A stretch of DNA of 64,000 nt from Pseudomonas sp. H3(2019) (GCF_007713465.1 NZ_VMSG01000005.1:62001-126000); one strand, 5' to 3'; numbered from the stretch's first letter, positions 47,061-56,583 are shown. Translations and numbers: made by a program. The notes: generated by a model from the letters alone, not told the origin.

Positions 47061-47374
47061 ACTGGCTGGATATCTGCGCACTCGAAGAAATCAACGCCCT
47101 GGGCTCGCGCATCATCAGCGGCCCCAAAGGTGACATCGCGATTTTTCGCACCAGTGACGACGAGGTTTTCGCTCTCGACGACCGCTGCCCACACAAGGGA
47201 GGGCCGCTGTCCCAAGGATTGATCTACGGCAAACGCGTCGCTTGCCCGTTGCACAATTGGCAGATCGACCTGGAGTCCGGTCAGGCCCTGGCGCCTGATG
47301 TCGGTTGCGCCCATCACCATCCGGCACGGGTGGAGAACGGTCGGGTCATGCTGGCTCTGCGGGAAGCAGGCTGA
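47057..47374 (+). CDS. nirD: Nitrite reductase small subunit, Rieske type
   Basis: Protein of 105 aa with a Rieske 2Fe-2S fold. The ligand motifs are CPHKGGPLSQG (Cys and His near 42-44) and CPLHNWQIDL (near 63-66). It supports electron transfer to NirB. Start ATGA overlaps the nirB stop, and its own stop TGA shares one base with the next ATG, so the three genes are translationally coupled. Confidence 0.96.
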   Translation: MNWLDICALEEINALGSRIISGPKGDIAIFRTSDDEVFALDDRCPHKGGPLSQGLIYGKRVACPLHNWQIDLESGQALAPDVGCAHHHPARVENGRVMLALREAG

Positions 47375-50091
47375 TGAGCCGCCAGACGACCGCCTCGACC
47401 TGCTGTTATTGCGGGGTGGGCTGCGGCGTACTGATCGAGCATGACGGCGAGCAGATCCTCGGCGTCAGCGGCGACCCGACGCACCCGGCCAACTTCGGCA
47501 AGCTGTGCAGCAAAGGCTCGACCCTGCACCTCACCGGCGACCTCGCGGCACGGGCGCTGTACCCGGAACTGCGCCTTGGCAAAGGCATGGCCCGCAGCCG
47601 TACCGACTGGGACACCGCCCTCGATCACGCCACCAGCGTGTTCGCCGACACCATCGCCGAGCACGGCCCGGACAGCGTGGCGTTCTATATCTCCGGGCAA
47701 CTGCTGACGGAAGACTATTACGCCTTCAACAAGTTGGCCCGGGCGCTGGTCGGCACCAACAACATCGACAGTAATTCGCGACTCTGCATGTCGTCGGCAG
47801 TGGTCGGCTACAAGCGCAGCCTGGGTGCCGACGCCCCGCCGTGCAGCTATGAAGACCTTGAGCTGAGCGATTGCGTGATGATTGTTGGCAGCAACATGGC
47901 CTACGCCCATCCGGTACTGTTTCGCAGACTGGAAGAAGCCAAATCCCGCCGACCACAGATGAAAGTCATCGTCATTGACCCTCGACGTACTGACACCTGT
48001 GACCTCGCCGACCTGCATCTGGCCATTCTGCCGGGTACCGATGTCGCACTGTTCCACGGGATTTTGCACCTGCTGCTGTGGGAAGACTGGGTCGACCGCG
48101 AGTTCATCAAAGCGCACACCGAAGGCTTGGCCGAGCTGAAAAACCTGGTGCGCGATTACACCCCGCAAATGGTCGCGCAACTCTGCGGAATCAGCGTTGA
48201 ACAGCTGCAGCAATGCGCCGAGTGGGTCGGCACCTCATCGAGTTTTCTCTCGCTGTGGTGCATGGGGTTGAACCAGTCCACCGCCGGCAGCGCAAAAAAC
48301 AGTGCACTGATCAACCTGCACCTGGCCACCGGGCAAATCGGCCGGCCTGGCGCTGGCCCCTTCTCGCTCACCGGTCAGCCGAATGCCATGGGCGGGCGCG
48401 AAACCGGCAGCTTGTCGAACTTGTTGCCTGGTCATCGCGAAGCAGCCAATGCGCAACATCGCGCCGAAGTGGCGGCTTACTGGGGTGTCGAAAAATTACC
48501 TGACACCACCGGACTCACCGCCATTGAACTGTTCGAACAGGTCCAGAGCGGCAAGATCAAAGCATTGTGGATCGCCTGCACCAACCCGGCGCAGTCGCTG
48601 CCGGATCAACAAACCGTGCGCGCTGCATTGCAGGCTTGCCCATTCGTAGTGCTGCAAGAAGCCTTTCGTACCACCGAAACCGCCCCCTTCGCCGACCTGC
48701 TGCTGCCAGCCGCCAGTTGGGGTGAGAAAGAAGGCTCGGTGACCAACTCCGAACGGCGGATTTCCCACGTTCGCCGCGCCATCAACGCACCGGGTCAAGC
48801 GCGCCCCGACTGGGCGATCACTGTGGATTTCGCACAACGCCTGGAGCAGCGTCTGCGTCCAGGACAGCCCAGCCTGTTTGCTTTCGAACAACCGGCGCAG
48901 GTCTTCGATGAATATAAACAACTGACGCGCGGACGCGATCTGGACCTCTGCGGGATCAGCCATGCGCTGCTCGATCGCCTCGGCCCACAGCAATGGCCGT
49001 TCCCGGACGGCGCCTTGAGCGGAACGCCACGGCTTTATGTGGACGGGATTTTTCCGACCGAGAGTGGCCGTGCACAGTTTGTCGCCGACCCGTATCGTGC
49101 CGCCAAGGAGCAACGTGACGCACGCTTTCCGCTGACCCTGATCACCGGGCGCCTGCGCGATCAATGGCACGGCATGAGCCGCACCGGCACGGCTGCACAA
49201 TTGTTCGGCCATGTCAGCGAAGCCCTGTTGAGCCTCCACCCTGATGAACTGTGTCGGTATCGGCTGCAGACCGGTGACCTGGTCAACCTCAAAAGCCGTC
49301 GAGGCAGCGTAATCGTTGCGGTCGGCAGTGATGACAGCGTGCGCCCGGGCCAGGCGTTTCTGCCGATGCACTGGGGAGACCGTTTCCTCAAGGGTGGCGT
49401 CAATGCGGTCACACAGCCGGCATTCGACCCCCTGTCGAAACAACCCGAACTCAAACACAGCGGAGTGCGTATCGAACCGATAAAGCTGCCATGGCATTTG
49501 TTCGCACTGGTTGAGGGCGATGTTCAGCAGCATTTTGAGACCTTACGACCGCTCTGTGAGGACTTTTCCTACATCAGCCTCAGCTTGGCTGGCCGTGAAC
49601 GCCCAGCGCTGCTGATACGCGCTGCCAGCGCCCTGGCACCCGACCCGCAACGACTGCATGACATCGATCAACAACTGGGGCTCAACGATGGCCCTGTCCT
49701 GGCCTACGACGATCCACGGCGCGCCATTGGCAAACGCGTGCGCATCGAACAGGGCCGGATTACCGCCATTCGCCTGGCCGGTGAAACCCTTGCACAACAC
49801 TGGCTGCAAAACCTCTGGCTGGAAGGCCGTGCCGACGAACAACTGCGGCGCTGGCTGTTGGCGCCGTTGAGCACGCCACCCGGCAGTGCGGGCTCATCCG
49901 TCAGCGCCACGAAAACTCTGTGCAACTGCAAGAACGTCAGCGAAAGCGCGGTGTGCGCCGGCATTCGCAGTGGCCTGGATTTGCAGGGCCTGAAACAACA
50001 ACTCGGTTGCGGCACGCAATGCGGCTCCTGTGTCCCGGAAATCAAGCGTCTGTTGGCGGCCAGCGTGCAGCCCATCGCAATCACCTCGTGA
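47374..50091 (+). CDS. nasC: Assimilatory nitrate reductase catalytic subunit with C-terminal BFD domain
   Basis: Molybdenum enzyme of 905 aa that reduces nitrate to nitrite in the cytoplasm. The N-terminal 4Fe-4S motif is CCYCGVGCG (about 9-17) with a distal Cys in LCSKGS. The bis-MGD domain has the Mo-ligand cysteine in SRLCMSSA (near 139), and the molydopterin-dinucleotide domain follows at about 605-720. The last ~50 residues are a BFD-like 2Fe-2S domain (CNCKNVSESAVCAGI to CGTQCGSC), an extra electron entry site known in NasA-type reductases. No twin-arginine signal is present, consistent with the assimilatory type. cobA follows 10 bp later. Confidence 0.96.
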   Translation: MSRQTTASTCCYCGVGCGVLIEHDGEQILGVSGDPTHPANFGKLCSKGSTLHLTGDLAARALYPELRLGKGMARSRTDWDTALDHATSVFADTIAEHGPDSVAFYISGQLLTEDYYAFNKLARALVGTNNIDSNSRLCMSSAVVGYKRSLGADAPPCSYEDLELSDCVMIVGSNMAYAHPVLFRRLEEAKSRRPQMKVIVIDPRRTDTCDLADLHLAILPGTDVALFHGILHLLLWEDWVDREFIKAHTEGLAELKNLVRDYTPQMVAQLCGISVEQLQQCAEWVGTSSSFLSLWCMGLNQSTAGSAKNSALINLHLATGQIGRPGAGPFSLTGQPNAMGGRETGSLSNLLPGHREAANAQHRAEVAAYWGVEKLPDTTGLTAIELFEQVQSGKIKALWIACTNPAQSLPDQQTVRAALQACPFVVLQEAFRTTETAPFADLLLPAASWGEKEGSVTNSERRISHVRRAINAPGQARPDWAITVDFAQRLEQRLRPGQPSLFAFEQPAQVFDEYKQLTRGRDLDLCGISHALLDRLGPQQWPFPDGALSGTPRLYVDGIFPTESGRAQFVADPYRAAKEQRDARFPLTLITGRLRDQWHGMSRTGTAAQLFGHVSEALLSLHPDELCRYRLQTGDLVNLKSRRGSVIVAVGSDDSVRPGQAFLPMHWGDRFLKGGVNAVTQPAFDPLSKQPELKHSGVRIEPIKLPWHLFALVEGDVQQHFETLRPLCEDFSYISLSLAGRERPALLIRAASALAPDPQRLHDIDQQLGLNDGPVLAYDDPRRAIGKRVRIEQGRITAIRLAGETLAQHWLQNLWLEGRADEQLRRWLLAPLSTPPGSAGSSVSATKTLCNCKNVSESAVCAGIRSGLDLQGLKQQLGCGTQCGSCVPEIKRLLAASVQPIAITS

Positions 50092-50101
50092 GGAATAGAA
50101 C

Positions 50102-50875
50102 ATGAGCGCAAAAGTCTGGTTGGTGGGTGCAGGTCCCGGTGACCCTGAATTGCTGACCCTCAAAGCTGTACGGGCGCTGAACGAAGCCGATGTGGTGCTG
50201 ATCGATGACCTGGTCAACGACGCGGTGCTGGTGCATTGCCCGCAGGCGCGAATCATTGCGGTCGGCAAACGTGGCGGCTGTCGCTCTACTCCGCAGGCGT
50301 TCATTCATCGCTTGATGCTGCGTTATGCCCGCCAAGGCAAGTGTGTGGTACGACTCAAGGGCGGCGATCCGTGCATTTTCGGACGCGGTGGCGAAGAAGC
50401 GCAGTGGCTACGCGAGCGCGAGATTGAAGTGGAGTTGGTCAATGGCATCACCGCCGGCTTGGCCGGCGCAACGCAATGCGATATTTCCCTGACCCTGCGC
50501 GGCATCGCCCGCGGCGTAACCCTGGTCACCGCGCACACTCAGGACGACAGCGAGCTTAACTGGGGAGCCTTGGCCCAAAGCGGTACGACGCTGGTGATTT
50601 ACATGGGTGTGGCGAAATTGAGCTCCATTGGCGAGCAATTGCTCGCCGGTGGGATGGCGGCTGATACGCCCGTAGCGATGATTGAAAATGCTTCATTGCC
50701 TCACCAGCGCGAATGCCGGAGCAACCTGACTGCTATGCAGGAAGACGCCCACAGCTTCCAACTGAAAAGCCCGGCGATCCTGGTGATCGGTGCGGTGGCT
50801 GCCAGTGACAACGCCAAGAGATCGCAGCCTGCGACAGCTTCTACAGAAGAGTTCTGGAGCGCTAACCTCGCATAG
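50102..50875 (+). CDS. cobA: Uroporphyrinogen-III C-methyltransferase (sirohaem branch)
   Basis: SAM-dependent enzyme of 257 aa that methylates uroporphyrinogen III twice to precorrin-2, the precursor of sirohaem used by NirB. SUMT motifs are WLVGAGPGDPELLTLKA (6-22), VRLKGGDPCIFGRGGEE (near 82-98), NGITAGLAGA and VIYMGVAKL. Family homology ends near AILVIGAVAAS; the final ~20 residues are encoded partly by a REP-like arm (50819-50846) and are probably non-functional. It is the last gene of nirB-nirD-nasC-cobA. Confidence 0.95.
   Translation: MSAKVWLVGAGPGDPELLTLKAVRALNEADVVLIDDLVNDAVLVHCPQARIIAVGKRGGCRSTPQAFIHRLMLRYARQGKCVVRLKGGDPCIFGRGGEEAQWLREREIEVELVNGITAGLAGATQCDISLTLRGIARGVTLVTAHTQDDSELNWGALAQSGTTLVIYMGVAKLSSIGEQLLAGGMAADTPVAMIENASLPHQRECRSNLTAMQEDAHSFQLKSPAILVIGAVAASDNAKRSQPATASTEEFWSANLA
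50819..50846. repeat. REP-like arm inside the cobA 3' end
   Basis: AGATCGCAGCCTGCGACAGC plus TTCTACAG is the reverse complement of the GTAGAAGCTGCCGAAGGCTG-type arm at 6691. It lies in frame within cobA and supplies its last codons before the terminal tail. Confidence 0.75.
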
Positions 50876-50937
50876 GTGCCCTCGAAAGTTCGAGCCGCGT
50901 TCGGACGATCTTTCAAAAAACCAAATCGCAGGCAAAG

Positions 50938-50963
50938 AAAAGCCCGGCCTAAGCCGGGCTTTT
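50938..50963. terminator. Bidirectional terminator between cobA and oprF
   Basis: AAAAGCCCGGC (50938-50948) pairs with GCCGGGCTTTT (50953-50963) around four bases. It serves both convergent genes. Confidence 0.95.
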
Positions 50964-50980
50964 CCGAACTACCAGGCTAA

Positions 50981-51955
50981 TTACTTAGCGGTAGCTTCAA
51001 CCTGCGCTTCTACGCGACGGTTTGCAGCGCGGCCAGCGTCAGTGCTGTTGTCAGCAATTGGGCGGGACTTGCCATAACCAACCGAGTGAACGCGGTTAGC
51101 TTCAACGCCGTCTTTGACCAGAACTTGCTTAACAGCGTCAGCACGACGCTGGGACAGCTTCTGGTTGTAAGCGTCAGGACCGACGTTGTCGGTGTGACCT
51201 TCAACTACGGTGGTGGTGTTCGGGTACTGCTTCATGAAGTCAGCCAGGTTCTTCACGTCGCCGTAGCTGTTTGGCTTAACAACAGCCTTGTTGAAGTCGA
51301 ATTTCACGTCCAGTTGAACGCGAACAACTTCAGCAACTGGAGCTTCTGCCACTGGCTCTGGAGCCGGTGCTGGAGCTACTGGAGCCGGAGCAACTTTGCC
51401 GCCAGTGCCGCCGAAGTTAACGCCCAGGCCGATCAGAGCCTGGTAGTCCCAACGACCGTTGTCCAGCTTGTAGTCAGCTTCAACGCCGGCACGAGCGTAC
51501 AGGTTGTCGGTCATGTACCACTTGGCGCCAGCACCAGTGGTCAGGTAGGTGGACTTGTCACGACCAGTGTGACCGTCAGCAGCGACGTTGGTCATGCTGC
51601 CGTGGGATACACCGCCTTCAACGTAAGGACGGATAGCGTCGCCAACGGTACCGAAGTGGTACTGGGATTTCAGGCCGAAGTGATCGCCTTTGATCCGCTG
51701 GTTGCCAGTGTCAGTGTCCGAACGGGTGTATTCGTCTTTGCGGTAGGTTGCGTTCACAGAGACGTCGTCGGTCAGGAAGTAGCCGATCGAGACGCCAGGA
51801 GTGCGACCGTTCTCGTAGGAATCGACGCTGTGGTTCCAGGTTTTGCCCCAGAACGCCTCACCTTCGACCGCGCCTTGGCCTTGTGCCAGAGCGCCGAACG
51901 AAGTAGCGGCAATAAGAGAACCAATGGCCAAGCCCAAGGTGTTTTTCAGTTTCAT
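50981..51955 (-). CDS. oprF: Major outer-membrane porin OprF
   Basis: Protein of 324 aa. A signal peptide (MKLKNTLGLAIGSLIAATSF, cut after ALA at 24) precedes an N-terminal eight-strand beta-barrel (to about 160). A proline/alanine hinge follows (APVAPAPAPEP, about 190-205), and then a C-terminal OmpA-like peptidoglycan-binding domain (VVEGHTDNVGPDAYNQKLSQ near 250-270). It is the main non-specific porin and links the envelope to peptidoglycan. It follows sigX on the same strand; SigX dependence of oprF is established in Pseudomonas. The 107-bp gap upstream holds its promoter region, with a TACAAT-type -10 near 51978. Confidence 0.98.
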   Translation of the reverse strand: MKLKNTLGLAIGSLIAATSFGALAQGQGAVEGEAFWGKTWNHSVDSYENGRTPGVSIGYFLTDDVSVNATYRKDEYTRSDTDTGNQRIKGDHFGLKSQYHFGTVGDAIRPYVEGGVSHGSMTNVAADGHTGRDKSTYLTTGAGAKWYMTDNLYARAGVEADYKLDNGRWDYQALIGLGVNFGGTGGKVAPAPVAPAPAPEPVAEAPVAEVVRVQLDVKFDFNKAVVKPNSYGDVKNLADFMKQYPNTTTVVEGHTDNVGPDAYNQKLSQRRADAVKQVLVKDGVEANRVHSVGYGKSRPIADNSTDAGRAANRRVEAQVEATAK

Positions 51956-52062
51956 CCGTTAAATCCCCATCTGGTGATTGTAAAGCAGTCCCGCAAACCG
52001 GGGGACAACTCGGCGGCAAGTCTATCAGAACTTGCCTACACGTAAGAAATATTTGCGCTGAA

Positions 52063-52653
52063 CTAAGTTTCAGCGATGCCTGCAAATTTCTCACGCAATT
52101 TGTCAAGAGCGCGTTTGTACCGCATTTTCGTTGCACTCAAACCCATGTGCATGATGTCCGCGATCTCCTGAAACTCCAACTCTGCGACAAATCGTAGCAC
52201 TAGAATTTCTCGGTCAATCGGGTTCACATACACTAACCAGCGATCAAGTCCACCCTTTTCCTCAGGTTTCGGCGCCTTCTCTTCAGACGCTTCCTCTAGG
52301 GGGTCCAGACTCAAAGCATCCATCAAGCGACGCTTACGCCGTTCCTTCCGATACTGTGTGATGCATTCGTTGTACGTGATGCTGTAGAGCCACGTTTTGA
52401 ACTTCGATTTGCCCTCGAAGTTCTTCAACCCGTACAACACCTTCAACATCACTTCCTGACAGACATCATCTGCATCACGATCGTTCCCAAGATACCGTGC
52501 ACAAACGTTAAATAATGTTCTCTGATAACGCCGCATCAGCTCTTCGTAGGCGCGCGTCACGTGAAACAGCTCCGTGTGCGAGCGCGCGACCAACTCCTCA
52601 TCAGAGAGCTCGCGGGGGTCGTAGCGCATGGATAGCGATTGGGCTTTATTCAA
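52063..52653 (-). CDS. sigX: ECF sigma factor SigX
   Basis: Extracytoplasmic-function sigma factor of 196 aa. Region 2 has RYLGNDRDADDVCQEVMLKV (about 54-73) and the Trp/Tyr-rich KFKTWLYSITYNECI. Region 4 has the helix-turn-helix LEFQEIADIMHMGLSATKMR (about 163-182). The TTG start at 52653 gives the length reported for P. aeruginosa SigX; the first ATG is at 52629 and neither has a strong ribosome site. No anti-sigma gene is adjacent. It lies between cmpX and oprF and controls envelope and fatty-acid genes in the genus. Confidence 0.95.
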   Translation of the reverse strand: MNKAQSLSMRYDPRELSDEELVARSHTELFHVTRAYEELMRRYQRTLFNVCARYLGNDRDADDVCQEVMLKVLYGLKNFEGKSKFKTWLYSITYNECITQYRKERRKRRLMDALSLDPLEEASEEKAPKPEEKGGLDRWLVYVNPIDREILVLRFVAELEFQEIADIMHMGLSATKMRYKRALDKLREKFAGIAET

Positions 52654-52743
52654 AACAAGTCGGGCCGACAGTCAGGTCAATGTCCGCCGCAGCCCATCGT
52701 ATCGGGCATTTTGCGGCGGCATACATTAGCAGGGTTTGCCGGG

Positions 52744-53568
52744 TTAGCGGCTACTAACATGCTGTTCCAGGAGGATCCGATTGGAAAGTGAGACTAGCTC
52801 ACCCTCATCGGTCAGCAATGTAGTTTTAACCGTGCCGATCTCTTCGATCTGACCTTCGACCTCACCAACACGCACTTGTTGCCCAACCTGATACAACTCA
52901 CGCACATAGATTCCAGCAAGAATCTGACCGGCGATTTCCCGGCTTCCCAACCCCATGGCCAAGGCAACTGCCAGACCAACGGTAATCAAGACAATCACGA
53001 TCACATGGTTCAGCAGGTCTGTTTTGACCTCCAATTGACTGATCGCGACCGAAATACTGATGATGATCACCAGGCCTTGAGCGATACGCCCAAGACCTGC
53101 TGCGTAATCCAGCCCTACGCCTTCTGCGGCGCCACGCACCAGCCCATTGGCCAATTGTGCGAGCAACACGCCCACCAGCAACACCAGCGCGGCACCAAAT
53201 ACTTTCGGTAAATACAGTGCCAGCATGTCGAGCGTAGCCGAAACTCGCTCCAAGCCAAGGGATTCTGCAGCAGAAACCAGAAAAATCAGCAAAACGAACC
53301 AATAAACGATCTTGCCGATCAGCGTAGAAATCGGCACCTGCAGGCCCGCACGGGACAGCAGTTTGGTCAAGCCAGTCCCGCCCATCAAGCGGTCCAGGCC
53401 CAGTTTTGCGAGCAATTTCGAGAGCAGGGTGTCGAGCAGCTTGGCTACGACAAAACCCAGCAGAAGCACTACCAGTGCGCCGAACAGGTTCGGAATGAAG
53501 TTCGCTACCTTGGTCCACAACGCAGTCATTGCCGTGACGAGGCTCTGAGTCCAGAGATCAAGTTCCAT
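52744..53568 (-). CDS. cmpX: CmpX, MscS-like small conductance membrane protein
   Basis: Protein of 274 aa. Hydrophobic helices at about 18-40, 60-80, 85-105, 115-140 and 150-190 precede an MscS-like beta domain (about 205-270, with VRVGEVEGQIEEIGTVKTTL). It is related to mechanosensitive channels, and CmpX has been linked to envelope stress and SigX activity in P. aeruginosa. ATG 53568 (MELDLWTQS) is preferred to TTG 53574, which overlaps the crfX stop. It is in the order cmaX-crfX-cmpX-sigX-oprF. Confidence 0.93.
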   Translation of the reverse strand: MELDLWTQSLVTAMTALWTKVANFIPNLFGALVVLLLGFVVAKLLDTLLSKLLAKLGLDRLMGGTGLTKLLSRAGLQVPISTLIGKIVYWFVLLIFLVSAAESLGLERVSATLDMLALYLPKVFGAALVLLVGVLLAQLANGLVRGAAEGVGLDYAAGLGRIAQGLVIIISISVAISQLEVKTDLLNHVIVIVLITVGLAVALAMGLGSREIAGQILAGIYVRELYQVGQQVRVGEVEGQIEEIGTVKTTLLTDEGELVSLSNRILLEQHVSSR

Positions 53569-53570
53569 AT

Positions 53571-53816
53571 TCAATCAGCCTTATCAGCAGTGCGGGCAGC
53601 AGGTTTATGACGGGAAACCGGCAAGACATGGGCCGATCCGTTATTCAGGGCGATCATCAGCGCGGGCAGCCAGCGGCCCAGCAGGCTGAACAGATCACCG
53701 GCACCAACCTGGCGGTTGGCGGTTTTCAGTACACGCCCCAGACAGGCATCGTCGTCACGGGTGGACGGTGATGCCTTGAGCATGTCGCGCAAGGACTGTT
53801 CAAACGGATCGTGCAT
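53571..53816 (-). CDS. crfX: CrfX, small conserved protein of unknown function
   Basis: Hypothetical protein of 81 aa beginning MHDPFEQSLRDMLKASPSTR. No domain is recognised. The middle segment (LFSLLGRWLPALMIALNNG) is moderately hydrophobic and the C-terminus is basic (SRHKPAARTADKAD). The ATG at 53816 has GAGAGG five bases upstream, better than the GTG at 53822. It ends 2 bp before cmpX. The name comes from the conserved cmaX-crfX-cmpX-sigX order in Pseudomonas. Confidence 0.85.
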   Translation of the reverse strand: MHDPFEQSLRDMLKASPSTRDDDACLGRVLKTANRQVGAGDLFSLLGRWLPALMIALNNGSAHVLPVSRHKPAARTADKAD

Positions 53817-53879
53817 ACGCACCTCTCGTGATATCAGTGAAAGACGCGATCAAAATTCTTCGGGTCACATGGCTCTCCC

Positions 53880-54875
53880 TCATACCCAGCGCAAACGCCG
53901 GAACAACCACCACTGCCCCACCCCTACTGTCACCATCATCAGGCAGGCAATCACGAAGCCATAAGGGTTTCCGGAAAAAGGAACTCCACCGACGTTTATC
54001 CCGAGCAAACCGGTCAGAAAACTCATCGGCAAGAAGATCCCGGTGATGATCCCGAAGCGGTACATGATGCGATTCATGTGCACGTTCAAACGCCGGTCTT
54101 CGGTCTCAAGCACCAGCCCCACGCGCTCCCGGGTCAATTCCAGCTCTTCCAGGTAACGCGTCAGACTGTTGTTCAATTCGTTCCAGTAGTCGCCGTCATC
54201 GTCGACAAACCATGGCAGTTTTATCCGCGTCAATTGGCCGAAGATATCCCGCTGCGGAGCAAGGAAGCGCTTCAGTCCTGCCGCTCGCCGACGGATCTGC
54301 ACAATGGAGCCATGTTCCGGAGTATACCGTTCGTCGGCATCCAGCTTTTCTTCTTCATCATCGACGATTTCGGAGAGATCGCTGACCAGATCCTGCACCT
54401 TATGGGTGAGGTACTGAGCCAGATAAAGGACCAGTTCGGAGGTGGTTTTCGGACCCTTGCCCTCATTCAGTTGCACCAGCAACTCATCGGTGGCGCGCAA
54501 CGGGCGTAAACGCAGGGAAATGACCCGCTGAGCAGCAGCGAAGATGCGCACCGACACCATGTCTTCAGGCTCGGCCCCCGGGTTGAGGTTGATTCCGCGC
54601 AAAAACAGCAACAGTTCGGAGTCCGGCAGCGCCAACAGGCGCGGCCGGGTGTTCTCCTCGAGCAGCAGGTCACAGCTGAACTCACTCAGACCGCTGGATT
54701 TACGCAACCAGGTCTGAGTTTGCGGGTGACTACGATCCCAGTGCAGCCAAAGGCTTTCATGGGGCTGCAGTTGCAGGTTATCCAGTTCAGTCCGGGCAAG
54801 CCAACGCGCACCGCCTTTACCATCCAGCACCAGAGCATGCACCAGCCCCCACTGCGCGTTTTCTTCCTCGAACAT
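53880..54875 (-). CDS. cmaX: CmaX, CorA/ZntB-type divalent cation transporter
   Basis: Protein of 331 aa with a large cytoplasmic N-terminal domain, a long helical stalk (LYLAQYLTHKVQDLVSDLSE then EEEKLDADERYT) and two C-terminal transmembrane helices (about 270-290 and 302-322). The loop between them carries GIN (in TGLLGINVGG) in place of the CorA GMN, which points to the ZntB side of the family. It could move zinc or magnesium. ATG 54875 (MFEEENAQWG) follows AGGGGTGAG; an earlier ATG at 54890 has no good ribosome site. Confidence 0.92.
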   Translation of the reverse strand: MFEEENAQWGLVHALVLDGKGGARWLARTELDNLQLQPHESLWLHWDRSHPQTQTWLRKSSGLSEFSCDLLLEENTRPRLLALPDSELLLFLRGINLNPGAEPEDMVSVRIFAAAQRVISLRLRPLRATDELLVQLNEGKGPKTTSELVLYLAQYLTHKVQDLVSDLSEIVDDEEEKLDADERYTPEHGSIVQIRRRAAGLKRFLAPQRDIFGQLTRIKLPWFVDDDGDYWNELNNSLTRYLEELELTRERVGLVLETEDRRLNVHMNRIMYRFGIITGIFLPMSFLTGLLGINVGGVPFSGNPYGFVIACLMMVTVGVGQWWLFRRLRWV

Positions 54876-54901
54876 CCTCACCCCTGGCATGAATCAGTTA
54901 T

Positions 54902-55393
54902 TTATTCCGGCATTTTCAACGGACTCGGCGAGATGATCACGCCGTTATTATCCGCGTAGATGTATTCACCCGGACGGAAAGTCACGCCGGCGAAGGTTAC
55001 CGCAACGTTCAGATCACCGAGGCCACGCCTGTCGGTTTTCATCGGGTGGCTGGCCAGCGCCTGCACGCCCAGGTCGGTTTGCGCGATAACGTCGACATCA
55101 CGAATGCAGCCGTAGATGACTAGCCCTTCCCAACCGTTTTTCGCGGCTTTCTCGGCGATCAAGTCGCCCAGCAATGCTCGGCGCAGCGAACCACCACCAT
55201 CGACCACCAGCACCTTGCCATTCCCTTTGAGCTCGGCCTGCTCCTTCACCCGCGAGTTGTCTTCGAAGCACTTGATGGTAACGATTTCGCCGCCAAAGGA
55301 ATCACGGCCGCCAAAGTTGCTGAACATCGGCTCCAGCACCTGCACCAGTTCCGGGTAGGCATCACACAGGTCGGGAGTAAGGTAATGGTTCAT
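54902..55393 (-). CDS. rraA: RraA-family protein
   Basis: Protein of 163 aa. It starts [20 protein letters not shown] and has [10 protein letters not shown] (near 25-34), [19 protein letters not shown] (near 60-80) and [15 protein letters not shown] (near 93-107), the RraA/4-hydroxy-4-methyl-2-oxoglutarate aldolase fold. RraA inhibits RNase E in E. coli, whereas close relatives are aldolases; older annotations as MenG are incorrect. The start at 55393 gives the usual length. It lies 26 bp before cmaX. Confidence 0.92.
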   Translation of the reverse strand: MNHYLTPDLCDAYPELVQVLEPMFSNFGGRDSFGGEIVTIKCFEDNSRVKEQAELKGNGKVLVVDGGGSLRRALLGDLIAEKAAKNGWEGLVIYGCIRDVDVIAQTDLGVQALASHPMKTDRRGLGDLNVAVTFAGVTFRPGEYIYADNNGVIISPSPLKMPE

Positions 55394-55580
55394 CGAGAAA
55401 CTCCTGTAAGAGAAAGAACAGATCGTGGACTGTCGAAAATCGCAGGGGTTACGGTATTGAACGGGAAGAGGTACGAACATAAGGTCGACTCAACAACCGT
55501 TTGTGACCAGAACAGCTCAATGCGTCATATCTTAGCCGTTCGCTGATCGGAGCGAAACGCTCTTGTCAGAGCATTCGTAC

Positions 55581-56570
55581 TCAGACTGCTGTCGCCAAAC
55601 TCGACTTGTCAGCCAATAACGGCGCCTGCGGGTCTGTCAGCCAGCGCTGCACCAACGGCCAGACTTCGGCCTGTGCGGCTTTGCTGACAAGCATTTCAAC
55701 ATGCCCGAAATTGTCCGAAAAACCCTGCTCGCGCCCCAGACAGATGAACTGTTTGTGCTCGGAACCGATCTGATCGAACAGCTTGCGACACGCCCAATCC
55801 GGGTCCTGATGATCGCTGGTCGCGCTGACGCCCAGGACCGGCACCTGAACCTCGGCCAGCCCGGCCCACCAGTCTTTCTCGGCATCGCCGAAGCGCCCGA
55901 ACAAGCCGTACCAGCGCATGCCCTCCAGGGCCAGGCCTATCGGTTCGTCCTCCGGACCACGCTTGAGGCGAGAGCCCGAAATTTGCGCGAAACGCTTCAG
56001 GATAAACCGCCCGCTCCACTCCACCGGGGGAAATTTCAGCGGCCAATAAGTGCGACTGACCTGCGTACCAAAAAATGCCGCAGAGGCCACGGCAGGCGCC
56101 CCCAGGTACTGACCACCCAGCGCTGCCGCCAGGGTGATGCCACCCAGTGAATGACCAATCCAGTGCGGAACCTGAGCGCTTTGCTCACGAACGAACGCAG
56201 CAATCGCCGGCAGATCGTAACGAGCGTAGTCGGCAACGCGGTTCTTTCGATAGTTCTGGTTGCGCTGGGACAAGCCGTGACCGCGCATTTCCGGGATCCA
56301 CACATCAAAACCGGCGCGTGCCAGAAAAGCGCCCAGACCAAGGCCTTTGGGAGAAAACCAGAAACGCCGATTGGAAAAACTGCCGTGAAGCAAAATCACC
56401 GGAACGCCGCGCACGGAGGGCTCATCGGCGATGCCCAGGCGGGTGACGGCCAGTTCGACGGTGCCGTCCGGACTGTTGCCGGGTTTCAAACGATAAACGT
56501 CCTCGCTCAGATCGCCGCGACGCTCGGCGCTGATCAAGGCGACAGGAAATAGGTTGCTGCTGCTTTGCAT
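55581..56570 (-). CDS. Alpha/beta hydrolase
   Basis: Protein of 329 aa with the alpha/beta hydrolase fold. The oxyanion region is VILLHGSFSNRRFW (near 59), the nucleophile elbow is IGHSLGG (near 140), and a late acid and histidine are in GVSATSDHQDPDWA and NFGHVEMLV, completing a likely Ser-Asp-His triad. No signal peptide is seen. The substrate is unknown; an esterase or lipase-like role is plausible. The start at 56570 (MQSSSNLFPV) lies directly behind the ppsA terminator; the open frame upstream runs into ppsA's tail region without support. Confidence 0.88.
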   Translation of the reverse strand: MQSSSNLFPVALISAERRGDLSEDVYRLKPGNSPDGTVELAVTRLGIADEPSVRGVPVILLHGSFSNRRFWFSPKGLGLGAFLARAGFDVWIPEMRGHGLSQRNQNYRKNRVADYARYDLPAIAAFVREQSAQVPHWIGHSLGGITLAAALGGQYLGAPAVASAAFFGTQVSRTYWPLKFPPVEWSGRFILKRFAQISGSRLKRGPEDEPIGLALEGMRWYGLFGRFGDAEKDWWAGLAEVQVPVLGVSATSDHQDPDWACRKLFDQIGSEHKQFICLGREQGFSDNFGHVEMLVSKAAQAEVWPLVQRWLTDPQAPLLADKSSLATAV

Positions 56571-56583
56571 AATGCTCTTGCAC

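Noticed and set aside
55394..55580. Short gene between rraA and the hydrolase
   Set aside because: No frame with a start, ribosome site and plausible length was seen on either strand.
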